Positions 36,906 to 49,658 of a DNA stretch of 64,000 nt are shown one piece after another; position 1 is the first letter of the stretch; each line of letters begins with the position of its first letter. The translations under genes and the position numbers were made by a program. The notes under the pieces are model-generated. The model had not been told where the DNA came from. It ran no database searches and saw only the letters and a list, made by a program, of their open reading frames with translations. The stretch is taken from NCBI GenBank assembly GCA_973895155.1, contig OZ316895.1, positions 1,860,001-1,924,000 on the forward strand, written 5' to 3'. Origin of the DNA: Marsupella aquatica. Its lineage: Eukaryota > Marchantiophyta.

Positions 36906-37757
36906 ATGTGGGGACAAACCAAAATTCCGCTTTGCACTGATTCTATAGCATTACAGTGGGGACATCTTGCTATGGCTGAGAGTTCACAACAAGGTAATAC
37001 CATACCAGTTTCAAATGAAAAGCACCAACTGTACAAGCAATTATTGAGGAAGATGAGCAAAGTCCCTAAACGAACACCAAAAATTGTTCCAGATAGAGAG
37101 CCTTGGCCACCTCCAACCAAAAATCTGGCTCGACCACATGTTCGAGGAAACAAGGCATCTGATCTTAGAACAAAGAGACCTCTGCAACCACCCCCTGCCG
37201 GTGCTCTAGATTTTTACGCCACCCATAGAGATATTTGTCATCGAGGGTTCCTTCAAAGGGCATTCCCTCCCAGTGTAGGTGCATTGCCAAGAAAACAAAG
37301 ACAAAAAGTTATTGGTCCGACTGTTCTTTCTCCACTAAGCTTGAAAAGACCACAGGTGGGCCTACCAAGGGTACTCAGCGAAGGGATCAAGAAATTGGCA
37401 AGTAGTGAAGGGCCTTCCACAAGTCATCAAGTCACACACAAGCGAGCAGAATCTGGTCCTAATCAAACACCATCACTACCAAATCATTCATTGCTCTATG
37501 ACATTTCTCACCACGTTGATAATAGAAGCCATTGTGAAATAGCCCATGAGGTAGAAAGCATGTCGTATAAAGATAGAATTGTGAAACAACTGTGGGACAC
37601 TCTCACTCAGGTTCCCAGAAATAGACAAACCTATCCAGACTTTACCAACCGCTTAGTTATATTCTCTACTGTAGTAGTGGTTGGAATTTTGAGGGTGAAA
37701 GCTTTCAGGGACTTTTGGAGGTCAGTTGTAAACACAAAAGCAATTTATTTCAGTTGA
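36906..37757 (+). CDS. orphan single-exon ORF, 283 aa
   Basis: This is the longest uninterrupted frame in a 10-kb AT-rich stretch. ATGs lie at 36906 and, perhaps more likely, 36972 (MAESSQQGNT). The protein is basic and Pro/Lys/Arg-rich in its first two thirds (KRPLQPPPAGALDF, KRPQVGLPRVLSEG). A single hydrophobic segment near the C terminus (LVIFSTVVVVGILRV) could be a tail anchor, followed by KAFRDFWRSVV. I recognise no family. The composition is not that of a shadow frame, since no gene overlaps it. It may be a lineage-specific gene or a domesticated or decayed transposon ORF. Confidence 0.4.
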   Translation: MWGQTKIPLCTDSIALQWGHLAMAESSQQGNTIPVSNEKHQLYKQLLRKMSKVPKRTPKIVPDREPWPPPTKNLARPHVRGNKASDLRTKRPLQPPPAGALDFYATHRDICHRGFLQRAFPPSVGALPRKQRQKVIGPTVLSPLSLKRPQVGLPRVLSEGIKKLASSEGPSTSHQVTHKRAESGPNQTPSLPNHSLLYDISHHVDNRSHCEIAHEVESMSYKDRIVKQLWDTLTQVPRNRQTYPDFTNRLVIFSTVVVVGILRVKAFRDFWRSVVNTKAIYFS

Positions 37758-40700
37758 GAAGAGTAACTATATATAGCACGTACAGTTTGCCAACGCTATA
37801 ATATGACCTTATACCACTCCTTTACTCAGACATACCATTGCATCCTCCTCATTATAGCTGGCCCGTTCATATACCTTATTACCTTATTCGGTATTGAAAG
37901 AATGTGTGAAAGTAAATGAAAGAAACAGTACAACACTTTTAAAGTGAAAGAGAGGCACGGTACCTTCTGGTGGACATAAGGTACACTAACTTGAGTGTAC
38001 CTTCCTAAATTTCTCGTATCTTGAGGGGCTCACTCCTTAGGTGACACTTGTTGATCTAAAACCTATAAGCTTCAGAAGGTTTTTAAACAATGGAGATATA
38101 AATTACATGGATTGATAGATCTACAGTTGTCTAGTTGAGTGGGGTCACCAGAATTACCTTAGTTATTCATAGAGCAAAATTTTAAAAGAATAAGGTCTCG
38201 CAAATAAAAAAATGAGTACAATGACTAACATACATACCTGATACAAAGTAAATAATTTATAACAAAGTGGTTGAAAAGTTGGTACATTCAGAGAATAAAA
38301 CATATACACATAGTCTAAACCAAATTTACATAGTACAAGATAGTAAGAAGAGCTAGTCCAGTATGGCTTGAAACAAATGACGGAAGCAATAGAAGAAATA
38401 TCCAATGCTATATGAAAAATTCTAAAGTAGAAGTACATTTTTAGTTTACAAGGTCTTGTTATACCATTCAGGGGTAGCATTTAATTTTTATTTATGTGGA
38501 ATTCTACAGGGAAAGCATACCTTCCCCAACATATTCCTTAACTGCCAAAGTGGAGTTGGTCCTAAAATAGGTGACATCCATTTCATTATCACCAGTAAAA
38601 TTAACCAGTTTCCTTACAATGATTTGACAATAGTTCCCTACTTATGATATTAATCCGATGCCATTACCTATTTGCACATTTTGAGTGCTTTGGCAAGTTG
38701 ATCTTCCCTTGTGCAACCATCGGGTTCTTTTTCAAAAATTCCTCCCTCTTTTCTCAATGCCGAGACTTGAGCATTGTAAATGTTTGTACCCATTTATATT
38801 AGTGATTTCCTCTCTTTGCAGGCAATGAATGTTGGCTATAATACTTTAAATTAAAACAAAATTATGTTTGCATGTTTTGCCAAAAATTGAAAAGTGACAT
38901 TTGCAGCATCCAGGCTAACCTTCAAAACCAACCAAATTAAAAATGGGGAGAATTTAAATCAAACCTTGACAGATTTTCTCAGTTGGGAAATAATGTCAGC
39001 TTTCTCCCCAATTCAAGAATAATTAAAACATAAATGACAAAAACTAGAAAATCCCACAAGACAGTGAGGAAAATCCATTTCCCACGCACCTCGCCATGCA
39101 CACCATCCTATCCAACATTGTCCCAATTGTTTGAACTTGACAACTGGTCCGTGGCCAAGATGATTTCCTAGTTCAATCCTGGCCTCCTTTGTTGAAACTA
39201 AAGCTGGCATAGACGACACCATTTGATAAAATGCTCGGATGGACCAATGCAACCTGCATAGACGACATTCATTGAGGTACCATTTTTAACTCAGGTAGCA
39301 TTGTCTGGTACCTTTCTTTTGTCAAAATGCTCACCTTTTGGGTGTAAACTTCTTGGTCCATTGGAGTCCTGAGGTCAAACATCGAGGTCCATCTGACCAT
39401 TAACTTCCCTCTTGTTAACTTTGTTTTCCTGATAGCACAGATATTCAAAATATAGATGAAGCATTCCAAGGAATGATTCTAAAAAGCAGTTGTCTTGCTA
39501 TCATAGTCTCACAAATTGAAAGACATGCTTGGATGGACCAGGCCAATGAAGTAGGTGTCCCCGAGAGTCGTCCATGAAGTTAAAGTTCCGGGTCTCTAAT
39601 CTCGTTTTGGATGTGGTACTTTCACTGGAAGGAAAGTTTCCATTATCTGTACATCAGTCCTTCCAGAAGCCATCATGGTAGAGGAATGGCTGAGCTGAAG
39701 CCAAAACTGAATGAAGCCTGATCAAGAAGTGCTCCTCACTGCTTAGGTAGATGAAGCTGAACAAGGTTGAGCTCAATGAAACTGAACAAAGCAGGATGAA
39801 GAAGTAAGTTGTGCATCTTGGGGATATCACTAATATGTGGAGACCCCCATCACCAGCGATGACTTGAATGTACACCCTAAAACTTAAGGGAAAGGTGAAT
39901 TGTTTCCTTGTCAACTTTTTTAAAGTCTTCCCTTATAACTTTTAACTATGATTAGTTGCAATAACCCAGGTTAAGTCATGACTTAACATGGTTACTGGTG
40001 AAACTATGTATACAAGGGCCCAATCTCATGAGAAAGTTTCACTTTCAACCTAGACTTGCGACAATTTGGGCCCGCATTCATGGCTTATCGCCACCTTTTA
40101 CACCTGACTCTTATACACCCGCTTATACACAAATGCATATAAAACATTTGAGCGACTTATGAGTGATACAAATATTGCAAACAGCATTAGATTGTGTGAT
40201 CTTGTCTCCCTTGCAGCCCTGAAAATAAGCTTTGCAACCAATGAGGATCGGGACGAGGAATGCAGTGGAAGCTTGTGGAATCATATTTCATAGTGAGTGA
40301 AACATCTTTCTCCTACTTGATCACTGAACAAATGTGTAATATCCTCGCATCTGATCGAAAACTTTGTACTGTAGTCAACAAAGGTATCCTGGTTGCCTCG
40401 ATACTTGTTGAGAGAGATTGAAAAGAAGGTCTTGTAGTCGGTCTCCGTGTAACTACCAATATTCCCTCCACTGGCAACCTCTAGTGACGAGCAATATGGG
40501 ATATCGTGTGAATGCCCGATGTTTATATGAGGCAGTACCCAGTCTCTTCATACGCCTCTCGATGGAGCTGTTCCCTGTCATGGTAACCATGTCTATATAT
40601 GTAGTTTCGCAATCTGCCGCATATTGAGACTTCAAATGTGTTTAGACAACAGTTGCTCCAGGAAAGGACTGGGAGAAACAGTGCAGATTATGAAGCTCAC

Positions 40701-41000
40701 GCTGCGCTTCAATTTTGAGTAATGAGCTTGCAGGGCCTGTATAAATGCTCACGTTTACGTTTTGCTGTTGATTGCATCAGGGACTGACAGGAAGGTGGTT
40801 CAGTAAACGAAGCCCTATTTGTGTGTATGTATACCGCTCCCTCATGGCCTAGACCGGGTAGCCTAAGTTTCGCTTTAATTGTGGGATAGAATGGTCCTTT
40901 GTCCTCTTTCAAGTACCTCCATCAGCCACAATTCCTGTCCAAAGGATATTGTGAGCAGTTGTGAGCAGTTGTGTAGTCCACCATTAGAACGTACCCACGT

Positions 41001-41357
41001 AGCTTCGTCAGAGTTTGTCTTTAGTTTCCAAGTTGTTGAGCATGTGTCCCTGGGTATCTCAACAATCCCTCGCACAGACTGCTTTGTATATACAATAATT
41101 GAGTGTTCCTCTTGACTGAAAATATCCAACGCTTTTCCTCAACACACAACGAGAATGACCTACGTTGTACGATTTAAAGCTTCGTCAAAGTTTGTCTTAG
41201 TTTCCAAGTTGTTGAGGAGCATGTGTCGCTGGGTATCTTATACCTTCCCTCGCACAGACTGCTTTGTATATACAATAATTGAGTGTTCCTCTTGACTCAA
41301 ATATCCAACGCTTTTTCGCAACACACAACGAGAATGACCTACGTTGTACGATTTAAA
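41001..41357. repeat. 177-bp tandem duplication
   Basis: The first copy is 41001-41177 and the second 41178-41357. They share long identical runs, including CCTCGCACAGACTGCTTTGT and GAGAATGACCTACGTTGTAC, and differ by a few substitutions and small indels, so the duplication is fairly recent. Confidence 0.93.
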
Positions 41358-42002
41358 TTGTTGAATCCAAATACCATGAATTTTACTGACGGACATTAAA
41401 ACCATCTCCAGTTAGGATGGAAGTCGATACTACGGGGAAAAAAGCAGACGAAATCTTGTGCCCATTTCCTGGAAATCAAGGGGAAATACGATGCACATTC
41501 AAAGGTAAACTGTCTCTCAGTGCACCATATTCTAGTTCGTTCACTTTTCAATTTGTCTCGTTCCTCGTAATCTGGAATCTTGCCAAATTCTAGCCGGACT
41601 ACATGGCAGGCCCATCGGCGTGGGACTACATCTCGAAATCCAATTCAACCGTTGGTTTGTGATCAAGGTCTTAAAACAATCCAAGTTGTAATACTACCCG
41701 TCCAGCCGTCTTGGCAAGGTTCAGATTTCGTCACATCCTTGTCTAAGTACTTAAATAGAAGAAAGGTGAAAGACAATCATTATTCAACAAATTAACTCAA
41801 GAGCTGAATCCGAGTATCCAAGGAACAACCCTTCCCTTCGTTACTTGCAGTAGACTCCAACCAATCAGGTCCATGCATATGTGCTTTACTTTCCTAACAC
41901 ATCCCCCGTATTGTAAAGCCACATACTCCTCTATTTCATATCATATTTGGCATAACTGTGGGACTCAAAACTCAGAAGTCTTCGGCACTTCCAGAGGAAA
42001 GT

Positions 42003-42048
42003 GTGACGAAAGTTTATGACCCTCCCATGAGTCATAAACTTTCGTCAC
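42003..42048. repeat. perfect 18-bp inverted repeat (hairpin)
   Basis: GTGACGAAAGTTTATGAC at 42003-42020 is exactly complementary to GTCATAAACTTTCGTCAC at 42031-42048, with a 10-base loop between. Confidence 0.95.
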
Positions 42049-42091
42049 TTATGGCAGCAGCCATTTGGCAAAGATTTTGGGCTCAATTAAC

Positions 42092-42313
42092 ATGAAGGTA
42101 GTAGCAGAAGACTTGAAGGACGAAATGGAGTAAAAAAGACTTGCTCAGGTTGCAGAAGAAGATAAGAAATGTGCTGAAGAGGAGGTAAGGCTCAAGGCTA
42201 TAGAAGATGCAGAAGCTGCAGCCAGTGCTGCCGAAGTGGAAACTGCAGCTGTAGCAGCTGAGACCACAGGAGAAAGTGAGACAGACGGTGAAATAGAAGG
42301 AGATGAAACATAA
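42092..42313 (+). pseudogene. short acidic, Ala/Glu-rich coding relic with one stop
   Basis: From ATG 42092 a 74-codon frame is coding-like and strongly charged, with a helical, coiled-coil-like segment (AEEDKKCAEEEVRLKAIEDA) and then an acidic tail. It has one in-frame TAA at 42131-42133 and ends with TAA at 42311-42313. I do not recognise a family; it may be a fragment of a transposon gag-like or cytoskeletal coiled-coil protein. Confidence 0.3.
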
Positions 42314-43710
42314 GTAGACGAATGATTTGACCTTCCCCCAAGAATAATGGTTCATGCTTCGTTCCCAGGAAGAATGATGATGCGGTAGTTGATGAAATTG
42401 TTAAGAAAATTTTATCCTCTTCATTTCTGTTATCTAGGGATTGGACGAGAGCATATACTCCCAAAGGGACTCGTGTACAGACAGACACGGTTTTGGATAG
42501 ATGTCCATTAAGGTGAAAAGAACCTCAACAATTTCTAGAGTAAATCCGACCAGGGAAATAGCCATGCACAAGACAACCAACGAGTAGACTGGTACACATA
42601 GGACACCTACAAACACTGACCTTTCCTGATGTCAAAATTTGACAAGATCTAACGTCAACAATTCATCCCGAGTTAGTCTACATACATGATTGAAGCAATA
42701 AGCATTCATGAACCTAACTTTCATAAGTTGAAAATATCGTCAGCAGATAGCCACAGGAAGCACATGCGTCTATATCTAGCTTCTGTTCAGAGGTGGTGAG
42801 GAAGCAGCTCTTCCACCTACGCTGCCTTTGAGTGCAGTGCAAATTTAGTGTTATTTGTTCCTAACGGTACAAGAGATAGAGTACATATTGAACCACGCAA
42901 CTGCTCCCTGTAACCGGGTCCTTCGCATCCCTCTGTAATTCTTATCAATAGCATCTTTTTCAAATTGTGCGTCAGTGAGGGTGTGTCATGATTCCCCAAT
43001 GAATGAGCCCACCTTGGCCTAGAATTCGATACATACTGGGAAATTCGATAGAACTCAGAGCTCACTGCTTTTGTACAAGATACATGAAGAGAATATGCAG
43101 GGTCAATGAAAATATCTCGGAGTACTCCATCAATGATAATCCTGTCAACACATCAGATAATCAAACTCATAACAGAGCATTTCATTAGCTATTTCCTTGC
43201 CTTCACCATGAGAGATTCCGTCAAGTTACAAATCAGCGCATCATTAGTCCAGGCTGCCAATGGACATCACCATCTTTGTGACAAAATTCTGGCTTCTTGA
43301 AGATCTAGTAGAGGATGATAATCCACAAGGACTTCCCCACCCCAAGTTCATAAATCGCAAGCTTGTCATTTGTACCATATGAGCAGGGACTCTATAGTTA
43401 CTTCCTATCGGGCAGGATCAACGTCTATATGCCTGAAAGCCTAAAGATCCCTTAAGAAACACACTCTACATTGCTCGTTTATCATTCCTCATTTGAGTCA
43501 ATGAGAAAACTGACCACATTACTCTCATGCAACACAAAACATCTCTCTAGCTGCCCTTATTCGTCACCAGCGATAAGCTGATAATCTTGCACGAGGCTAA
43601 AATTGGTTGAATGAATGAAGTCTAACCTGCCCATGAGAGCCTCTCCTTCACCATAGCATGGAAGGAGTAAATGTGAGAAAATTTCTGTGTCCTTATCTCC
43701 TTGTTTGGTC

Positions 43711-46700
43711 TCATTGTGTCCCTGACTTTGGAGTTCCATCTTCGGCTGGAGTAAAAGCCTGCTGCAAATCGTGGAATGAAACACTTGCTGAGCCTCTCCT
43801 CTTTGGAGTCGGTTGTGACGGAGCAGGTCTCCATCCTGTCATATAGATAACCTGAGACGGAGACCAGTACCACCGGGCTTAGGCATATTTGTCTACTCCA
43901 CTTTGTGCAGTAGTTCATTAACAAGCATGCGACTGGAATAGCGATTTGGAAACGCAGTTCATGTACAGCCCTTGAGATTAGAGGTAAGAGAACCTGAAAT
44001 GTGGCAGGAATAGTCCCATCTGCATCTCCAAACATGGACTCATACACTGCTGCTGTTGCAAGGGCTGTGTCTTTTCTCAATATCTGTTTCGAGAGAAAAC
44101 TGCTTAGCTACACGCTTGTGAGAAAGAGTCAACGATAACTCAGGAGAACAACATCAAGACATTGAGGGGAAAATGTACTAACAAAAATTATCACTTGTTT
44201 CACCAGCATAAGCAACGCGCGGTACATCATTGTTCACGAGGACAAAAGTGTTATGAGGACAAACTTAGGGCTATCCCGAGAGTATATTCAATTAAAATAC
44301 TGAGAAGGCAAAACCTACCTGACAACTTATTATTGAGCTAAGAGAGCGAGAGTAGCAGATGTTGAAAGGGGCTAGCAACCACTAGCAGTACTTTACTTTA
44401 GAGAAAATCTTTTAAGACCGTCATGAAAGTCCACTTACGGGGTTCCTTTCACGTACAGCATTGACCTCTCCCATGATTCGGAGATGCTCGATAAGGTCCA
44501 GTGCTGCACATGATCCGTTACGAGAGTGAAAACTTCAATCGACGTTCCTACATTGGGCAACGATTGCATCAGCTTTTGGAAGATACGAGGATTACATGTC
44601 TACCATCTACATGCGCTCTGAAAACTCAGGGGTACAACTACGTAGTGTTACAACCTGACCGTCCAATATTCTGTTGGCCATCATTTCTAGAAAAGGAAAG
44701 ACAGCGTGCGCGTCATACCGCATGGATATCTAACAGTAAATTCATCAACATCAACTGTAGGTAAAGCGAACCCAGCTCTCTGGAGTAGATTCCCTGCATC
44801 ACGTACCTAAACATCAAAACATTAGCAGCTTATAAGTGAAATAATTTCCGAACAGTAAAGTAAAGTGATAAAGTGTTCCCTCTCAGATAAGTCCTGACAC
44901 TTAAGCCAGTATAACAACCAAGCACCGACTTAGTCTCAGAAAAAACAAACTGGGACATAATCCATAATGTCTTCACAAAGACTGGCTATTATAATTTAAT
45001 TTGTCAGACGGCATAAGAGGGTACAGGGCACAACAAATACTGGTTTCGGACAATGAATGAGACTTCAATTTGAGTAAGTGGTGGAGATGGTGCACTTGAA
45101 GTAGAAATGAATCAGATTAAACCCTTGTGGTCAAACCTGAGCTAAAGGTGATATCCTGGGGCTGATCCCACCTTCTCGTTCCAATTGTGCTACTGTACAA
45201 GCAATTCTCAGCTCCCTACAGAGACATCCAAAATGTTAAACCAGAGAGAATTGAGGCGTTAAATACAACTACAAAGATGTCCCCTTCGCCTCGTGCATTT
45301 CTTTAGCAAACTAGTTTTCTGCTAGTAAGGATACGGAGACTGGCAATGAATGACTGCACTCCACTTGCGTAAATTAAAATGAAAAGGAATTATAATAAGA
45401 CTTTTGGAGATAACTTTCAGAGTGACAGGAAGCCTACTTGAGAGTCTCCCCTCCAAGCATAGCTCCCAAAAACAGTCCATCTTGTTTCAATGCCAATCTG
45501 CACTGTAGATAATAAACAGGTCCACCCATTGCTCGTTTATGGATATTTGAAAGAAACTTGCAGAAGCGACTCATGCAATTTCTTAAAGAATTTTCTCATA
45601 TAAAAAAGGAAACGGAACACCCACACTATCACTATACGCGACACCATTGATTTATTCATCCAGATTGTTCACAGCATACATACTTGCGTCATGGCACCGG
45701 GCAAATCGTTCACCCAGTGAAGCCCCAGGGAGCTGATAACCACATCAAAGCACCTGAAGGAAAGAGGATTATAGATTATTCGTACAATCTTCAGTTTTTT
45801 GAATATTCGTTACAACCTTGTCAATGCTAATGGAAAACTTAACGGAAAGCAGGAACTAGCACAACTGGCACAACATACCCCTCACCAAAAGGTAGGAACT
45901 CCTCATCGGCTACAACATGCATGTCTTCAATCCTGCTGCTTATGTCTCCTTCCTCGTCTGTGGCTCTCAGTTCAGCTGATTTCTCAATCATATCCTTTGA
46001 TAAGTCCACAGTTGTCATTGTTTCGACACCACCTATGAGCGAAGCTGTCAACATTTGGAAGAATGTAGCCGCAGAGTTCCCAGAGTTGCAGCTAGAAACC
46101 TAGGAATAAATAGAATCAATTTTCATCGAAACGGACTTAATATTCGTATCGTTACCTCGACGTCCAATTAAACGATGAACCTGATGAGAGGCTCCTCCTA
46201 GATTCAACGCAGTTGGGAAAGTCCTCCTGCAGTCCTGCCACCAGTAAAGAAAATTCACCCTTGATTCAGTAGGGTAAAATGTATGGGCTACGAAGAGTTG
46301 CACAGATTTCCCTTCTTAAAATCAAGAACTTCAGGCAAGAGAACAAGGAACCCGACGCCGCTTACATCCAAACGGTCCAAGAGATTCTCAGTAACCCTCT
46401 CCAAAAGAGGATCGCCAGCTGTCATCAACCAAGCTGCTCGGTCCCGCTGTCTCCAATTCAAAGAGGAACGATTTTAGCTATTGAACTCGAATTACATTCT
46501 AGGTGGCAATAAATAAAAGAAGAGATTGCAGTGTGGAACCGGCAGATTCCAAGGCCAACTAATTTTGGAGGATAAATCGACAAATGTGTTCGTACATGCT
46601 TCGTTTTGAGAACTCTGTCAAAAATGTCCACGTTTCGATCACCCGTTTGGGATGCTCCAGTTGAATAGCAAGCCCCAAGGCTCCTCCTCGAATCGCCAAT

Positions 46701-46781
46701 GCACCTGCTGGCAAATGCCCCTGCAAACCTCTGGGACAGTCTGCGCAAAGTGGACCCACTGCAGCCAGCCTTTGGAGACAT
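43711..46781 (-). CDS. NDUFAF5: NDUFAF5-like mitochondrial complex I assembly protein
   Basis: Eleven exons join in phase to 369 residues: 46781-46596, 46446-46366, 46234-46156, 46044-45879, 45753-45684, 45502-45438, 45215-45137, 44806-44719, 44503-44439, 44083-43994 and 43851-43711 (TGA). The N terminus is Arg/Ser-rich without acids, like a mitochondrial presequence, and is followed by the family mark IFDR. Then come RDRAAWL, a class I SAM-methyltransferase-like fold, [67 protein letters not shown] and RRGSASVSF near the end. Animal NDUFAF5 hydroxylates an arginine of NDUFS7 during complex I assembly in the matrix; the same role here is inference. The SAM glycine motif reads [11 protein letters not shown] rather than the canonical GxGxG, as I recall for plant relatives. 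Confidence 0.93.
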
Positions 46782-47297
46782 TTGTTTGGTCGTGGTCTTC
46801 GTTACTGCAATCTCTCTTCTTGTAGTGGCTGCTCAGCAAATGCCCTCCCACTCCTCCTCCAACAACAACAACATGAACAGCAAGGGTAAGATCGGCAGCT
46901 CCGCATCACCTGCATCAGCACCGTACGTGGCATTCGATCTGTCCGTCCTGTTCCCGGTCCAGTCTTGTCTCGTTTCATGAAGCTCTCAAAACGACCTCCA
47001 CAAGCCTGCCATCAGAAATTGACAATCCAGACTTCCAGAGTGCCAATTCCCGAACTCCCCAATTTTCGGAAGATTCTTCCAGATGTCGTGGACCAATCGA
47101 TCGGCATGCTCGATTTCGCTCAGATTTTATTTTGCATTCGATTTTTGGACAGAAAGTGTGTCATGAGCATTGCTGTGACAGCCACAACTCGAATCCTTGG
47201 ATGTTATAAAGGAAGTGGAAGCAGGATCGCCACAAACGTTTGACTCATGCCCGGATGGACATGGGAACCCTGATAGACGTCAATAAATTTATTCTAA

Positions 47298-47402
47298 GTA
47301 TGAGATGTACACATGTTCTCAACAAGCCCAATGTATGAGATGTAAACATGTTCATAAGAAGCCCAATGTATGAGATGTAAATATGTTCTTAACAAGCCCA
47401 AT
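47298..47402. repeat. 35-bp tandem repeat, three copies
   Basis: Units begin at 47298, 47333 and 47368 with GTATGAGATGTA and end in AGCCCAAT, differing at a few sites. Confidence 0.92.
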
Positions 47403-47502
47403 GACCTTCTTGAGTTGTCACTGTGGCCAAGCCCAATGTCTATCTTGTGTTGTCTTTTTGGCAGGGTTGTCAGTGCGGCCAAGCTGAGGAATTTGCTTGA
47501 TG

Positions 47503-47629
47503 CGACCCCAAAAATGAATTGCGTTACTTGATAGGACCCCTAAAGTTTTGGGTATGATTGATTCAAGGTCAATCAAAGGTCTGGATCACTCAGGGGTCCT
47601 ATCAAGTACCACGTTCCATTTTGGGGTCT
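47503..47629. repeat. foldback (MITE-like) inverted repeat
   Basis: Arms at about 47503-47545 and 47589-47629 are inverted copies sharing the perfect core ACTTGATAGGACCCCT and an outer GACCCCAAAA end, with roughly 43 bases between. The same 35-bp sequence lies on both sides in direct orientation, at 47445-47479 and 47633-47667. No coding capacity. Confidence 0.7.
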
Positions 47630-49087
47630 CTATTGTGTTGTCTTTTTGGCCGGGTTGTCAGTGCGGCTGTGTTGTACTTGTTACAAAAGTGTTATCACTT
47701 AGGTCATGTTGTTCATGTGGTCATGTTGTGGTAGTTGTTACAAAAATATTATCCATGTTGTTGTTGCAAAAGTGATATAGTTCCAATTGTATGTTCTCAT
47801 TTGTTCCAAAATGTTACAGTGGTAGGGGAGGGTTATGGACACCAAAAAAATACACTCCTTTCTCTCCCCAGCCTCCTTTATTCTTTGTTTCCGTTCGTCT
47901 ATCTTCCTATTTTTTTCCTCTTGTCCCCTCCCCTTTTCCGTTCTCTCCCTCCCCTCTCCTTCTATCACAAACATCTGTCTCGTCTTGGCCCTCTCATTTT
48001 CCCATCCCTCCCCCTCCCTTCTTCTGGCTCTTTTCTCCCTCCCATGTCTCGCAAGCCTGCTCAAATGGGCTTGCTTGCCCACATGCACCCACCCTGCACA
48101 ATTGTACATACACGAGAGCCCGGGTCAGGGAGGAGGGAGACGAGAGGGAGCTTGCAGGAGGTGCTGAAATCACCATCGAGGGGCTGGTCACACAAGCGAG
48201 GATGCACTGTGATTACAGGTGGTAATAGGCCAGCAGTTTGCTGAGGGCAGGTCTGCAACAGTGTTAGGGCTGACCCAACCAAAGATCTTTATTCCTTGCA
48301 CCAGTCCTGATGAGCTTGGAGGCACATAAGGATAATCCTGTAGGGAAAAAACATACAAAATTGGGGCCCCTAGAAAAAGACCTCTCCTCTTCCTCCCCAT
48401 GCAAGGGCCTCGCTTTTACCCTTACTCATTCCCTAACCTTTTTGGTCCCCTAGCTCCCTCACCTGCAGACTCCCCTTTGCTTCGCAATTGTGTCCCTTCC
48501 TCCAACCTAGACTCCTAAGGGGTATTAAGATGTATGGCCCAAGAATAAGGACTGGAATTTACCCTACTAGTCAAGGGTAAACTAACTTTAGCAAGGCCAA
48601 ACTAACCATAGTCAAGCACCTGAATCAATTCCTTACCAGCATGCAATTTTAAACTCCATCATTTTGATTTTCCATTTTCAAGTGTGGTTAAGAAATATCC
48701 CCCACAAACTTAAAGAGCCCAAAAAGAATTCCTCATAAAACAGCAAAGAAAACACATTCTTACGAGAAATTTTCTAGCCTTAACTCACCACTACAAGTAA
48801 AGAGCAGGACAACAATTCAATCTGACCTCCACAAAATTGGGAGCTTATTTTAGATTTTCCAAGAATCAGGGAGACACTCCAAACTATAATTGTCCCATTT
48901 TAACTGTTATAGCAATCTGCCCTTTAATGAAATTGAAAGACAACTATAATTAGCTAAGGACTCTCTTAAGGCTATTTTCTTAGCTAAAGAATTTCATGAC
49001 TTCTCTCTTTCTTTGTATGTTTGAGTGCATTAATTCTCCATAATGCACCCCTTTTTTTGAGGAAGGGATTATACAAAACACCATAAA

Positions 49088-49200
49088 AGTAAAATTTAAA
49101 TATAATTTTATCATAAAAAATTAAATTAAATATAGTTTTATCATACAAAAAATTAAATTAAATATAGTTTTATCATACAAAAAATTAAATTAAATTTAGT
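49088..49200. repeat. AT-rich minisatellite
   Basis: About three and a half copies of a unit of roughly 31-32 bp with the words AAATTAAATTAAATATAG and TTTTATCATA. Confidence 0.85.
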
Positions 49201-49558
49201 CAAGATCTCAAGATGATAACCAAATCTTATATGGTGATACTAAGAAAATATCTATGAATAAAATCTAATATAACTAAAGAACGTGTATTTTTGGTCAATT
49301 CCATAGTAACCATTTCTTGGATGACACTTTAATTTGAATTTTATTTCAGGGATTCACTTTTTCTTGTTTGTTAGTGAAAAGTGACTCAAATTTGTAAGTA
49401 CATTAATGTCCTAGTTATGAGCATTATATTCCATAATGCCCTCTAATCAGGACATTATCCTATTCTAAATGTTATGCCCACTTACCATACGACATCCCAA
49501 AAGGCAAGATGCATCTAGAGCCCTTGGATTTTTCCCAAAGGTTTCCAACAATGGGATG

Positions 49559-49658
49559 NNNNNNNNNNNNNNNNNNNNNNNNNNNNNNNNNNNNNNNNNN
49601 NNNNNNNNNNNNNNNNNNNNNNNNNNNNNNNNNNNNNNNNNNNNNNNNNNNNNNNNNN
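49559..49658. other. assembly gap of exactly 100 N
   Basis: One hundred consecutive Ns. A round number is the usual placeholder for a scaffold gap of unknown size, so the order and distance of the two sides are not proven. Confidence 0.99.

Larger units (their letters stand above)
37758..43710. other. AT-rich spacer
   Basis: I see no recognisable gene in this 6 kb, apart from the tandem duplication, hairpin and broken acidic frame listed separately. A short 10-bp tandem (TTGTGAGCAG) occurs near 40949. Confidence 0.5.
46782..49558. other. spacer left of the assembly gap
   Basis: This noncoding stretch is built largely of repeats: a 35-bp tandem, a foldback element between two copies of another 35-bp repeat, a pyrimidine-rich block at about 47840-48060, and an AT minisatellite. 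I see no supported gene. The strand-overlapping frames near 47.7-48.2 kb are low-complexity artefacts. Confidence 0.5.

Noticed and set aside
47735-48282. Several frames of 100-170 codons on both strands
   Set aside because: They arise from a pyrimidine-rich low-complexity block; amino-acid content is Ser/Leu/Pro or Arg/Glu/Gly runs without domain structure.
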